64,000 nucleotides of DNA from Paenibacillus sp. Lineage in GTDB: Bacteria; Bacillota; Bacilli; Paenibacillales; Paenibacillaceae. The stretch spans positions 1-64,000 of the forward strand of contig JAIRVF010000150.1 in assembly GCA_031254035.1 (NCBI GenBank), given 5' to 3'. A program made the position numbers and the translations under genes. The notes beneath the pieces were generated by a model, which saw only the letters and a program-made list of their open reading frames with translations, searched no databases and had not been told where the DNA came from. Position 1 is the stretch's first letter, and every line of letters starts with the position of its first letter. Shown here piece by piece: positions 42,682 through 50,591 of this stretch.

Positions 42682-43374
42682 TTATCTGAAAGAAGCTGTG
42701 CTCACACGTGCGCTTGGTCCCATCGTCGAGGATACTGCGATCCCCTTCAGATAAACACCTTTAGCAGCAGCTGGTTTAGCACGATTGAGCGCATCGATGA
42801 GAGATTTGAGGTTCTCATTCAATTTTGCGGCATCAAAAGATACTTTACCGATTGGAGCGTGAATCTGGCCTGCTTTATCTAGACGGTATTCGATTTTACC
42901 AGCTTTGATTTCTTGAACAGCTTTGGCAACATCGAATGTAACTGTACCTGCTTTAGGGTTAGGCATGAGACCTTTACCACCGAGCAGACGACCCAGTTTA
43001 CCGACTTCACTCATCATATCAGGTGTAGCTACGCAGACGTCGAATTCGAACCAGCCTTGTTGGATTTTGTTGATCATGTCCTGATCGCCAACATAATCCG
43101 CGCCAGCCGCTTCCGCTTCTTTCGCTTTATCACCTTTTGCAAATACCAGTACGCGTTGTGTTTTGCCTGTGCCGTGAGGCAGTACAACCACACCACGAAC
43201 AGCCTGGTCTTGTTTACGAGGGTCTACACCCAGACGAACTGCAACTTCAACGGTTTCGTCGAATTTGGCAGTCGCAGCCTTTTTCACAAGCTCAACGGCT
43301 TCTGCTGGCTCGTAAAATGCTTCGCTGTCAATCAGCTTGGCAGCTTCAACATATTTCTTACCATGTTTCGCCAT
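42682..43374 (-). CDS. rplA: 50S ribosomal protein L1
   Basis: A 230-aa L1 with two domains. The signature MPNPKAGTVTFDV and the first-domain DETVEVAVRLGVDPRK are present. L1 forms the mobile stalk at the E site and represses its own operon by binding mRNA near rplK in many bacteria. It is 88 bases behind rplK. Confidence 0.98.
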   Translation of the reverse strand: MAKHGKKYVEAAKLIDSEAFYEPAEAVELVKKAATAKFDETVEVAVRLGVDPRKQDQAVRGVVVLPHGTGKTQRVLVFAKGDKAKEAEAAGADYVGDQDMINKIQQGWFEFDVCVATPDMMSEVGKLGRLLGGKGLMPNPKAGTVTFDVAKAVQEIKAGKIEYRLDKAGQIHAPIGKVSFDAAKLNENLKSLIDALNRAKPAAAKGVYLKGIAVSSTMGPSARVSTASFR

Positions 43375-43462
43375 GTTTGTTCCTCCTTTGTGGTTTTAAC
43401 GGAAATTCCTCCCACATATACCGTTCAAATTGACCGGTTGTCGTAGAAAAACCGAAATAAAA

Positions 43463-43888
43463 TTAATCTTCGATATTGACACCCATGCTACGGGCAGTAC
43501 CTTCAACCATACGCATAGCAGCTTCAACGGAAGCAGCGTTTAGGTCAGCCATCTTGGTTTCAGCGATTTCACGAACCTTATCGCGTTTAACCGTTGCCAC
43601 CTTTTTCTTGTTAGGTTCGCCGGAACCCTTCTCGATTTTTGCAGCTACGCGAAGCAGAACTGCAGCCGGTGGAGTTTTCGTGATAAACGTAAAGGAGCGA
43701 TCTTCAAATACCGAAATTTCAACCGGAATAATCAGACCAGCTTGATCAGCAGTACGAGCGTTGAATTCTTTACAGAATGCCATGATGTTGACACCTGCTT
43801 GACCCAATGCTGGACCTACTGGTGGTGCTGGATTCGCTTTACCTGCAGGAATTTGCAGTTTTACCATTTTGATTACCTTTTTTGCCAT
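43463..43888 (-). CDS. rplK: 50S ribosomal protein L11
   Basis: A 141-aa L11: KLQIPAGKANPAPPVGPALG with the flexible proline-rich N-terminal domain contacting factors and thiopeptides, and the C-terminal rRNA-binding domain ending RSMGVNIED. ATG at 43888 follows AGGAGGTG; six extra codons upstream fall in the ribosome site. It starts about 70 bases after nusG. Confidence 0.98.
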   Translation of the reverse strand: MAKKVIKMVKLQIPAGKANPAPPVGPALGQAGVNIMAFCKEFNARTADQAGLIIPVEISVFEDRSFTFITKTPPAAVLLRVAAKIEKGSGEPNKKKVATVKRDKVREIAETKMADLNAASVEAAMRMVEGTARSMGVNIED

Positions 43889-43957
43889 GTAAGACACCTC
43901 CTTCAAAAGTGGTTAACGGGACCTTTAGCCCCTCCCACAAGAAACCTGAAGAAAAAT

Positions 43958-44500
43958 TTATATCTTCTCCACTTGAGTATAATCGAGCTCAAGCGGGGTT
44001 TCCCGTCCAAACATGTTGACGTGAACTTTGAGTTTACTCTTGTCGGCAAGAATCTCTTCTACAGAGCCCACAAAATTCGCAAATGGACCAACCATGATAC
44101 GCACGGATTCCTTAATGTCGAATTCAATCTTCGGTTTAGGTTCATTCATCCCCATATGCTTCAGAATCTGCTCAACTTCATCTGGAAGCAAAGGTGTCGG
44201 TTTGGAACCCGAACCCGTCGATCCGACAAACCCTGTAACTCCCGGCGTGTTGCGCACAACATACCAAGAATCGTCAGTTTGGATCATTTCAACCAAGACA
44301 TAACCGGGGTAAACCTTTCTCATGACGGTCTTTTTCTTACCATCCTTGTTTACCACTTCTTCTTCCATCGGAACAAGAACGCGGAAAATCTTGTCTTCCA
44401 TGCCCATAGACTCAACACGTTTCTCTAAATTGGCCTTAACCTTGTTCTCATACCCGGAATAGGTATGAACAACATACCATCTTTTTTCCATAGTTTCCAT
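43958..44500 (-). CDS. nusG: Transcription termination/antitermination protein NusG
   Basis: A 180-aa NusG: N-terminal NGN domain (RWYVVHTYSGYENKVKANLE; YPGYVLVEM), linker, and C-terminal KOW domain (VRIMVGPFANFVGSVEEI). It binds the RNA polymerase clamp and couples it to Rho or S10. Start taken at ATG 44500, six bases after GGGTGG; a second ATG three codons in is possible. Confidence 0.97.
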   Translation of the reverse strand: METMEKRWYVVHTYSGYENKVKANLEKRVESMGMEDKIFRVLVPMEEEVVNKDGKKKTVMRKVYPGYVLVEMIQTDDSWYVVRNTPGVTGFVGSTGSGSKPTPLLPDEVEQILKHMGMNEPKPKIEFDIKESVRIMVGPFANFVGSVEEILADKSKLKVHVNMFGRETPLELDYTQVEKI

Positions 44501-44522
44501 ATCAAGCCACCCGGGACCCTTC

Positions 44523-44714
44523 TTAAATAATCGCTTCGATCACAGCGGAAATGCCGATATCAAGAACCCAAAAATAAATCGTGACGAATGCAATGGTGCC
44601 AAGTACGATAAGAGTATAATTCGTCAGCTCTTTACGATTAGGCCAGCGAACTTTTTTGAGCTCCGCCCAGCTTTCAGAGAAAAAGGAAAACAGAGACTTG
44701 AAACCTTTTTTCAC
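44523..44714 (-). CDS. secE: Protein translocase subunit SecE
   Basis: A 63-aa single-span SecE: an amphipathic helix (SWAELKKVRWPNRKEL) lies on the membrane surface, and the membrane segment is TLIVLGTIAFVTIYFWVLDI. Short form typical of Gram-positive bacteria. Twenty-two bases separate it from nusG. Confidence 0.97.
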   Translation of the reverse strand: MKKGFKSLFSFFSESWAELKKVRWPNRKELTNYTLIVLGTIAFVTIYFWVLDIGISAVIEAII

Positions 44715-44735
44715 GCCGACTACACCTCCAAAAAA

Positions 44736-44885
44736 CTATCTGGTTTCGCGATGAGGAGTTTGCTCGTTACAGAACTTGCAAAATTTCTTCATCTCCATGC
44801 GGTCGGGGTGATTTCGCTTGTTTTTGGTAGTTGTATAATTTCTTTGTTTGCAGTTCGTACAAGCCAAAGTGATAATTACCCGCAT
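44736..44885 (-). CDS. rpmG: 50S ribosomal protein L33 (zinc-binding form)
   Basis: A 49-aa L33 starting MRVIITLACTNCKQRNYTT and containing FCKFCNEQTPHRETR at its end. Two CxxC pairs make the zinc site (C+ paralogue). It is the first gene of rpmG-secE-nusG. ATG at 44885 follows GGGAGGTG; spacing to secE is 21 bases. Confidence 0.97.
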   Translation of the reverse strand: MRVIITLACTNCKQRNYTTTKNKRNHPDRMEMKKFCKFCNEQTPHRETR

Positions 44886-45065
44886 GCTGTGCACCTCCCG
44901 AAGACGTCCTTCCTTTCAGAAGGCTCTATATTTCCTAGCAGAACAGCCCAAGCCCTTCATTGCTGAAAAGAAAACAACCGTTCCTGCGAAATGAATAAGA
45001 AACAAAAACCTATGGTCTTTGCTCTATAATTCATTAAAACACGCGAATTTAGGCCTACCTAAAAC

Positions 45066-45094
45066 ACTTTATCATAAGGGTCAAACCGTGTCAA
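45066..45094 (-). promoter_or_regulatory. Sigma-A promoter of rpmG-secE-nusG
   Basis: Minus strand: -35 TTGACA (45089-45094), 17-bp spacer, -10 TAAAGT (45066-45071). The leader to rpmG is about 175 bases with no clear fold. Bases 45095-45240 hold nothing recognisable. Confidence 0.7.
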
Positions 45095-45240
45095 CGAAAG
45101 AATGCCCCTATTACCAGTATACCGAGATCGCCTTTTTCCTTGTCATTTCAAGTCTTTTTCCTCTACTGAAAGCTACCTGCATTCATTTACCAGTATGATT
45201 CATTCCTGCAATGCTTAAACCTTGACATGTTCCATTGTGA

Positions 45241-45268
45241 AAAAAAAGACTCTAGTAGAGAGCCTTTT
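45241..45268 (-). terminator. Terminator of sigH
   Basis: On the minus strand AAAGGCTCT pairs with AGAGTCTTT (one wobble) around CTACT, followed by a T-run. It begins 13 bases past the sigH stop. Confidence 0.88.
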
Positions 45269-45280
45269 CGATCCAAGCGT

Positions 45281-45925
45281 CTAATTGTCACGAACTTCCA
45301 AATAGCGTTCTAACTTTCGTTTGACACGCTGCAGGGCATTGTCAATCGACTTCACATGCCGCTTGAGATCAACCGCGATCTCCTGGTAGGAGCGGCCATC
45401 CAGGTAAAGCATCAGCACTTTGCGTTCCAGGTCACTTAAAATCTCGGACATTTTGTCCTCAAGACCCACGAACTCTTCCTGGTTAATGATCAGTTCCTCA
45501 GGATCGGACACCTGGGAACCGCAAATCACGTCAAGTAGCGTCCGGTCCGAATCTTCATCGTAAATCGGCTTGTCCAACGATACATAGGAATTCAGCGGAA
45601 TATGCTTCTGTCTCGTCGCAGTCTTGATCGCCGTAATGATCTGGCGAGTAATGCACAGCTCGGCGAAAGCCTTGAACGAAGACTGCTTGTCCATCCGGAA
45701 ATCACGGATCGATTTGTACAGGCCGATCATGCCCTCCTGAATGATATCCTCCCGGTCGGCACCGATCAGAAAATAAGACCTGGCTTTGGCACGCACGAAA
45801 TTCCGGTATTTGTTGATCAAAAATTCCAGCGCTTCGCTATCGCCTTCACGAAAACATTCGACAACGTCCTCATCTGATTTGTACTCGTAATCCGACAACG
45901 TTAATTCTTTGAGGTCTACACTCAC
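45281..45925 (-). CDS. sigH: RNA polymerase sigma factor SigH (Spo0H)
   Basis: A sigma-70-family factor (214 aa from GTG at 45925). Region 2 holds ADREDIIQEGMIGLYKSIRDF (core binding and -10 recognition); region 4 holds LSDLERKVLMLYLDGRSYQEIA and the helix-turn-helix to VKSIDNALQRVKRKLERYL. SigH drives early sporulation, competence and stationary-phase genes. The start is GTG 45925 (or the adjacent TTG), just after GGGGGG. It lies before rpmG as in B. subtilis, with its own promoter and terminator. Confidence 0.96.
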   Translation of the reverse strand: MSVDLKELTLSDYEYKSDEDVVECFREGDSEALEFLINKYRNFVRAKARSYFLIGADREDIIQEGMIGLYKSIRDFRMDKQSSFKAFAELCITRQIITAIKTATRQKHIPLNSYVSLDKPIYDEDSDRTLLDVICGSQVSDPEELIINQEEFVGLEDKMSEILSDLERKVLMLYLDGRSYQEIAVDLKRHVKSIDNALQRVKRKLERYLEVRDN

Positions 45926-45981
45926 CAAGAATCCCCCCGGCTGCAACGCAAGGTCCCCGTTACTCTGTGAAATATACGACC

Positions 45982-46011
45982 AGTATATATGATGGCAGTT
46001 GACACCGTCAA
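45982..46011 (-). promoter_or_regulatory. Sigma-A promoter of sigH
   Basis: Minus strand: -35 TTGACG (46006-46011), 18-bp spacer, -10 TATACT (45982-45987), about 50 bases before the sigH start. In B. subtilis sigH expression is under AbrB; no AbrB site can be recognised by eye. Confidence 0.7.
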
Positions 46012-46087
46012 CCACGTATTACCTAAAAAAGAACATGAATAACAAAATTGTCAAGAGATGCAAATTTGTAATTTACTCCATTTTCTG

Positions 46088-46609
46088 TTATTCCCTGCGC
46101 CACTTCTCGAATATTTCTCGAAGCTCCGGTTTAAGCTTGCTCTCCAGCGTATTTCGTGTTGATGGGGCACGATCCTGCCGAATACGGTTTTGGATCGTCT
46201 TCTCGCAGTTCTCCACCTCAATGAGAAGCTCCCTTGCAGAAATCCGCAGCGCACCGCGCGCAAAAATCACATGCTGCTCGATGAAATCGCTGGTAGCAAC
46301 GTAAATTTTGCGGCTGCGGAGACTCAGTTCCCCAACAAGCCGCTCTATACATTCATCGGCAGTTTCCTTCTCTTTTGTGAAGTAGACCTGAATTTTGCTT
46401 TGGGAAAAGGCTTTGCCGAGCCCCGGTACCCGGTACGCATCGAAGACAGCAATAACTTTACGGTCGGTAAAACCCTGATAATCCGCAAGCTTGCCCAGCA
46501 GCTCATCGCGCGCCTCCTGCATGCTGATCTGCGACAACTTCGCAAGAGACGGCCACGCTCCGATCATGTTGTATCCGTCCACCAGGAGCACATCCCGCAA
46601 ATCCGCCAT
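46088..46609 (-). CDS. rae1: NYN/PIN-like endoribonuclease Rae1 (YacP)
   Basis: A 173-aa NYN-domain protein. LLVDGYNMIGAWP (first catalytic Asp, about residue 11), KVIAVFDAYRVPG (Asp about residue 57) and KIYVATSDFIEQ (Asp) form the acidic site. B. subtilis Rae1 (YacP) cleaves mRNA in the ribosomal A site during translation. It follows rlmB by 6 bases at the end of the cysE-cysS-mrnC-rlmB cluster, as in B. subtilis. Confidence 0.92.
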   Translation of the reverse strand: MADLRDVLLVDGYNMIGAWPSLAKLSQISMQEARDELLGKLADYQGFTDRKVIAVFDAYRVPGLGKAFSQSKIQVYFTKEKETADECIERLVGELSLRSRKIYVATSDFIEQHVIFARGALRISARELLIEVENCEKTIQNRIRQDRAPSTRNTLESKLKPELREIFEKWRRE

Positions 46610-46615
46610 TCCACA

Positions 46616-47359
46616 CTAACCTTGATTGCGGCGGCGCAAAACTTCGTACATGACGACACCAGCAGCGACGGAGGCGTTCAGCGAGTTAATCCGTCCGTTC
46701 ATCGGCAGCTTGATCAATACATCGCATTTTTCCCGGATAAGCCGTCCCATGCCTTTGCCTTCATTGCCGATGACGATGGCTACCGGTCCGTCAAAGACAT
46801 TGGTTTCGTAAATCCCCGAGGCCGCCGACACGTCTGTACCTACGACCCAAATCCCTCTCTCCTTCAGCGAATCGATCGTCTGTCCTAGATTGGTCACTCT
46901 GGCTACTGGCACATACTCCGCCGCGCCGGCAGATGTTTTGGATACCGTTGCTGTTACCTGCGCGGAGCGGCGCTTCGGCACGATCACTCCATGCACGCCG
47001 GTACAGTCCGCTGTACGCAGAATCGATCCCAAATTATGAGGATCCTCAATTTCATCCAAAAGCAGAATAAACGGTGATTCGCCCTTGTTTTCGGCCGCGA
47101 GCAGAATATCCTCCACTTCAGCGTACGCATAAGGAGCGACTTGAGCCACGACACCTTGATGCTGTACCCCCGGTGCCATCTGGTCAAGTTTCCGCTTATC
47201 CACTTGCTGGATGACGACGCCAAGTTTTTTCGCCTCGATGATGATCGGCTGCGTCAAATGCTTCTGCGCATTTTCGGCAACCCAAATTTTATTGATCGTA
47301 CGTCCGGATTTCAGCGCTTCGATGACCGAATGCTTCCCGCCGATAATTTCTTCCTCCAT
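46616..47359 (-). CDS. rlmB: 23S rRNA (guanosine-2'-O-)-methyltransferase RlmB
   Basis: A 247-aa SpoU-type methyltransferase. An L30e-like substrate-binding domain occupies residues about 1-75 (IGGKHSVIEALKSGR), then the SPOUT knot with motif 1 LDEIEDPHNLGSILRTAD, motif 2 VIGNEGKGMGRL and motif 3 NSLNASVAAGVVMYE. RlmB modifies G2251-equivalent of 23S rRNA; B. subtilis YacO is the counterpart. ATG at 47359 has GGAGG upstream. Confidence 0.93.
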   Translation of the reverse strand: MEEEIIGGKHSVIEALKSGRTINKIWVAENAQKHLTQPIIIEAKKLGVVIQQVDKRKLDQMAPGVQHQGVVAQVAPYAYAEVEDILLAAENKGESPFILLLDEIEDPHNLGSILRTADCTGVHGVIVPKRRSAQVTATVSKTSAGAAEYVPVARVTNLGQTIDSLKERGIWVVGTDVSAASGIYETNVFDGPVAIVIGNEGKGMGRLIREKCDVLIKLPMNGRINSLNASVAAGVVMYEVLRRRNQG

Positions 47360-47376
47360 AACATCCTCCACAACCT

Positions 47377-47847
47377 TTATTTTACATGATTTTGTTGTTC
47401 CATATATTCTATACCCATTCCGATCAGCTCCTGTATCCGCTCCAGCTGCTGCATGTAATACAAATATCCGATCAGGCTTTCAAAAGCCGTGGCATGCCGG
47501 TATTCTAGCACATCGGCATTCTTCGGGATGCTGCCGGACTTGGCATTTCGCCCTTGCCTGACGACATCCTTTTCCTCTTCCGTCAAAACAGGTTCGAGCG
47601 CTGCCAGAATCCGGCTTTGCGCTTTGGCGGATACCATTGCGGTCGCCTGTCGATGGAGTTGATGCGGCTTTAGATTCGTTTTCGAAATGAGGTACTGCCT
47701 GACCCCAACTTCATAAATGGCATCCCCAATGTAAGCGAGCACGATTGGTGGAATTAGCCGAGGCTTCCTGGATGGGGGATATTCGAACCATCCCGACCAT
47801 CCAGCCTCCGCTTCCGGCGGTAGCATCGAATTATCCACGCCGCTCAT
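47377..47847 (-). CDS. mrnC: Mini-ribonuclease 3
   Basis: A 156-aa RNase III-type catalytic domain without a dsRNA-binding domain. The signature VLAYIGDAIYEVGVRQYL (catalytic Asp and Glu) is at about residue 36, and ATAFESLIGYLYY near residue 118. It matures 23S rRNA in Bacillus. Its ATG overlaps the cysS stop by four bases (ATGA). The first 30 residues (Glu/Pro/Trp-rich) extend beyond the family core. Confidence 0.95.
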   Translation of the reverse strand: MSGVDNSMLPPEAEAGWSGWFEYPPSRKPRLIPPIVLAYIGDAIYEVGVRQYLISKTNLKPHQLHRQATAMVSAKAQSRILAALEPVLTEEEKDVVRQGRNAKSGSIPKNADVLEYRHATAFESLIGYLYYMQQLERIQELIGMGIEYMEQQNHVK

Positions 47848-49250
47848 TTCCGCCGCCAGCGCATGCCCTGCGCCGTATCCTCAAGCATAATCCCCTGCGC
47901 CGCCAAGCAATCGCGGATTTCATCGGCGCGGCTCCAGTTTTTATCTTTGCGGGCTTGAATTCGTTCCGCAATGAGTTTCTCCACCTCTTCATCCAGCAGT
48001 TCAGCCTCTTCACCAGCATACAGACGAAGCACAGTATTCAGTTCATCAAAGACAGTCAGCATCGCTTTCAATTCCTCGGGATTCACCACAGACTCTTGAA
48101 GGAGCAGATTGGCTTCATTCACCCACTCAAAAATCGAGGTAATGGCATCTGGCGTATTAAAGTCATCGTCCATCTTTTCGTAGTAACGGTGCAAAATCCC
48201 ATCCAGCTTCTGTTTCAACTCTTCGCGTACCGGACCATGTCCGTCAGGAGTCACCGTATCAAGACGATGCTTCAAATTCGAAACAGCATTTGCTATGCGC
48301 TCCACACTGTTCGTCGCCTGATCCATCGTTTCCGCATTGAAGTTCAGTGGATTGCGATAATGGGTTGAAAGCATGAAATAGCGGATGGCTTCTTTTTTGA
48401 ATTCTTTACGCAGATCTTTCACCAGAATGCCGTTTCCGAGCGATTTCGACATTTTTTCGTTGTTAATTTTAATGTATCCGTTATGCATCCAGTAGTTTGC
48501 GAGCGGCTTACCTGTCAGAGCTTCGGATTGGGCCACCTCGCACTCATGGTGTGGAAACTGCAAATCTTGTCCGCCGCCGTGAATATCGAGCGTATCTCCC
48601 AGATAACGGCGGGCCATCGCCGAGCATTCAATATGCCAACCAGGACGTCCGTCTCCCCAAGGGCTGGACCAGAAAATTTCACCTGGCTTCGCCGCTTTCC
48701 AAAGCACGAAATCTTCCGGATTTTCCTTACGCTCATCGACGTTAATCCGGATGCCGAACTGCAGCTCATCGAGCTTCTGATGCGACAGCTTGCCGTAGCC
48801 AGGGAATTTATTCGTTCGGTAAAAGACATCCCCGCCTTTTTCATAGGCAAATCCGTTCTGCTCCAGCTCTTGAATGAAGTCGATGATATTGTCCATATTC
48901 TCAGTGACACGCGGATGAATTGTCGCCTTTTGAATGCCTAGCCCTTCCAAATCCTTATGGTAGGCCTTGATAAACGTATCGGCTACCTCCGGAACGGTTG
49001 TGTTCAGCTGTTCTGCCTTGCGAATGAGCTTGTCGTCCACATCAGTGAAGTTGACCACATAGTTCACTTCATTGCCGATTTGTGCAAGATACGTGCGAAC
49101 CACGTCGAAAAAGACCATAGGCCGCGCATTGCCGATATGAATGTAGTCATATACGGTCGGACCGCACACGTACATATTTACCTTTCCAGGGTTCTGCGGT
49201 ACAAACTCTTCTTTGGATCGAATCAACGTATTGTATATGTGAAGCGCCAT
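47844..49250 (-). CDS. cysS: Cysteine-tRNA ligase
   Basis: A 468-aa class I synthetase. The HIGH-like motif is YIHIGNARPMV, the zinc-binding Cys/His set includes CGPTVYD and HIECSAMARRYLG with HHECEVAQSEALTG, and the KMSKS loop reads KMSKSLGNGI. ATG at 49250. It lies 57 bases behind cysE under the same cysteine-responsive T-box, so cysteine synthesis and charging are induced together; mrnC overlaps its end. Confidence 0.98.
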   Translation of the reverse strand: MALHIYNTLIRSKEEFVPQNPGKVNMYVCGPTVYDYIHIGNARPMVFFDVVRTYLAQIGNEVNYVVNFTDVDDKLIRKAEQLNTTVPEVADTFIKAYHKDLEGLGIQKATIHPRVTENMDNIIDFIQELEQNGFAYEKGGDVFYRTNKFPGYGKLSHQKLDELQFGIRINVDERKENPEDFVLWKAAKPGEIFWSSPWGDGRPGWHIECSAMARRYLGDTLDIHGGGQDLQFPHHECEVAQSEALTGKPLANYWMHNGYIKINNEKMSKSLGNGILVKDLRKEFKKEAIRYFMLSTHYRNPLNFNAETMDQATNSVERIANAVSNLKHRLDTVTPDGHGPVREELKQKLDGILHRYYEKMDDDFNTPDAITSIFEWVNEANLLLQESVVNPEELKAMLTVFDELNTVLRLYAGEEAELLDEEVEKLIAERIQARKDKNWSRADEIRDCLAAQGIMLEDTAQGMRWRRK

Positions 49251-49307
49251 AGTCACGTTTCCTTTCGCTTTTGTATAATGGATTTTGCAACTTCCAAAAA
49301 CAAGCCT

Positions 49308-49991
49308 CTATTCCTCGTATTTCCCGTCTTCAAACGCTTTGATCAAAACACGTTCGCCACGCTCGTTTTTAACGCTTTCGAGCTCACTACAGAGCCGATC
49401 AATTTCATTTTGCATGCTGCGGATTGAATCCACAATCGGGTCCGGCAGCTGGTGGCTCAGACGGTCCACGCGGCGCCCATCCTGTTTCACAATCCTGCCG
49501 GGGATCCCGACGACTGTGCTGTTGGGAGGAACTTCCCTTAGCACGACCGAGTTAGCCCCAATGTTGCTTTGATCCCCTACTTTGAAGGACCCCAATACCT
49601 TTGCGCCAGAAGCAATAACAACATTATTGCCAATGGTCGGGTGGCGTTTTCCTTTTTCCTTGCCCGTACCACCCAGCGTTACGCCCTGGTAAATGACGAC
49701 GTCATCGCCTATTTCACAGGTCTCGCCAATGACCACTCCCATGCCATGGTCGATGAAGAATCTTTTGCCGATTTTGGCGCCAGGATGGATCTCGATCCCT
49801 GTCATGAAACGGCTGCACTGCGAGATAATACGCGCCAGGGTAAACCACCGATGCTTATACAGCTTATGGGCAATCCGGTGAGCCCAAATGGCATGCAGTC
49901 CTGAATAGGTGAATGCGACTTCGAACAGTCTTCTGGCAGCCGGATCATTTTCAAAAACCGTCTGGATATCCGATCTGATCTGTTTAAACAT
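49308..49991 (-). CDS. cysE: Serine O-acetyltransferase
   Basis: A 227-aa CysE. An N-terminal helical part (IRSDIQTVFENDPAARRLFE) is followed by a left-handed beta-helix of hexapeptide repeats (IEIHPGAKIGKRFFIDHGMG, VVIGETCEIGDDVVIYQGV); the catalytic His is in DHGMGVVIGE and GKRHPTIG. It makes O-acetylserine, the acceptor of the sulfide produced from the cysH-sat pathway. ATG at 49991 follows AGAGGGGA; the open frame upstream runs through the T-box leader and is not coding. Confidence 0.96.
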   Translation of the reverse strand: MFKQIRSDIQTVFENDPAARRLFEVAFTYSGLHAIWAHRIAHKLYKHRWFTLARIISQCSRFMTGIEIHPGAKIGKRFFIDHGMGVVIGETCEIGDDVVIYQGVTLGGTGKEKGKRHPTIGNNVVIASGAKVLGSFKVGDQSNIGANSVVLREVPPNSTVVGIPGRIVKQDGRRVDRLSHQLPDPIVDSIRSMQNEIDRLCSELESVKNERGERVLIKAFEDGKYEE

Positions 49992-50067
49992 ATCCATTCC
50001 CCTCTTTGTTCTCTTCTCTTCATTCGCTCCCAAGATTCCGCGGTGATCATAGGTTGGTCCAAAGACC

Positions 50068-50384
50068 AAAAAACGCCTCGGCAGCTTTCGCTGCAGAGGC
50101 GTTATACGCGGTTCCACTCTGCTTGAATCTATTCTCCGTACACGCAGCCTAAGCAGCATCTCGAAGAAAGATCCATCTCTGACGTCCCGATAACGGAGGA
50201 CCTTCCGGCACAGTCTAACGGTTCAATCCGAACCGCTCATCCATGCAGCTCACAGGCGCATTTCCGCAGTCGGCATATGGATAACTTCCAGCCGCATGGA
50301 AAGCAGAATTCTCCATGAGGTTATCCTCTCTGGCAAATGCCTGGGGCTAAAGCGTACTTCTCCTGTTCGTCGCCGTTGGCAACT
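50068..50384 (-). promoter_or_regulatory. Cys T-box riboswitch upstream of cysE-cysS
   Basis: On the minus strand the T-box sequence AGAGTGGAACCGCG (50107-50120) is followed at once by a terminator with a GCCTCTGCAGC/GCTGCCGAGGC stem and T-run (50068-50102). The stem I region starts with AACAGGAGAAGTACGC (50353-50368) and contains CAGAGAG and GGCTGGAAG. The probable specifier is TGC (50258-50260, in GGAAATGCGCC), the Cys codon, which fits the genes below. Uncharged tRNA-Cys should stabilise the antiterminator and turn the operon on. Confidence 0.92.
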
Positions 50385-50464
50385 TATATTCTAGGATTTT
50401 GCAAAATCCTATTTTCGAACCTGACTGAAAAGGCAGGTTTTTTATAGATCTTATTTTGGTAGTT

Positions 50465-50494
50465 ATTATAGCCGAAAATACATCGTACTGACAA
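50465..50494 (-). promoter_or_regulatory. Promoter of the T-box-cysE-cysS operon
   Basis: Minus strand: -35 TTGTCA (50489-50494), 18-bp spacer, -10 TATAAT (50465-50470). Between it and the T-box lies a short hairpin (AACCTG...CAGGTT, about 50419-50441) of unknown role. No further feature between 50495 and the repeat at 50558. Confidence 0.7.
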
Positions 50495-50557
50495 GGAATG
50501 TTTTCGGCGGTATTATTTAAGCTCACAAATTTTTCGAAAAATTCTAGATCCCTTATA

Positions 50558-50590
50558 GTACGTGTTCAAAAAGGCCGGGGTTCAGCACCT
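50558..50590. repeat. Dispersed repeat past the gltX stop codon
   Basis: AGTACGTGTTCAAAAAGGCC continues to 50590 and matches 62450-62482 at about 28 of 33 positions. It abuts the gltX stop codon, as the related end at 6012 abuts sat. It looks like a solitary copy of the outer end of the mcsA-mcsB element. Confidence 0.65.
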
Positions 50591-50591
50591 C

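Noticed and set aside
50419..50446. Hairpin with T-run on the plus strand as a terminator for a plus-strand gene
   Set aside because: There is no plus-strand gene upstream; it lies just after the T-box operon promoter, so a leader role is more likely but unproven.
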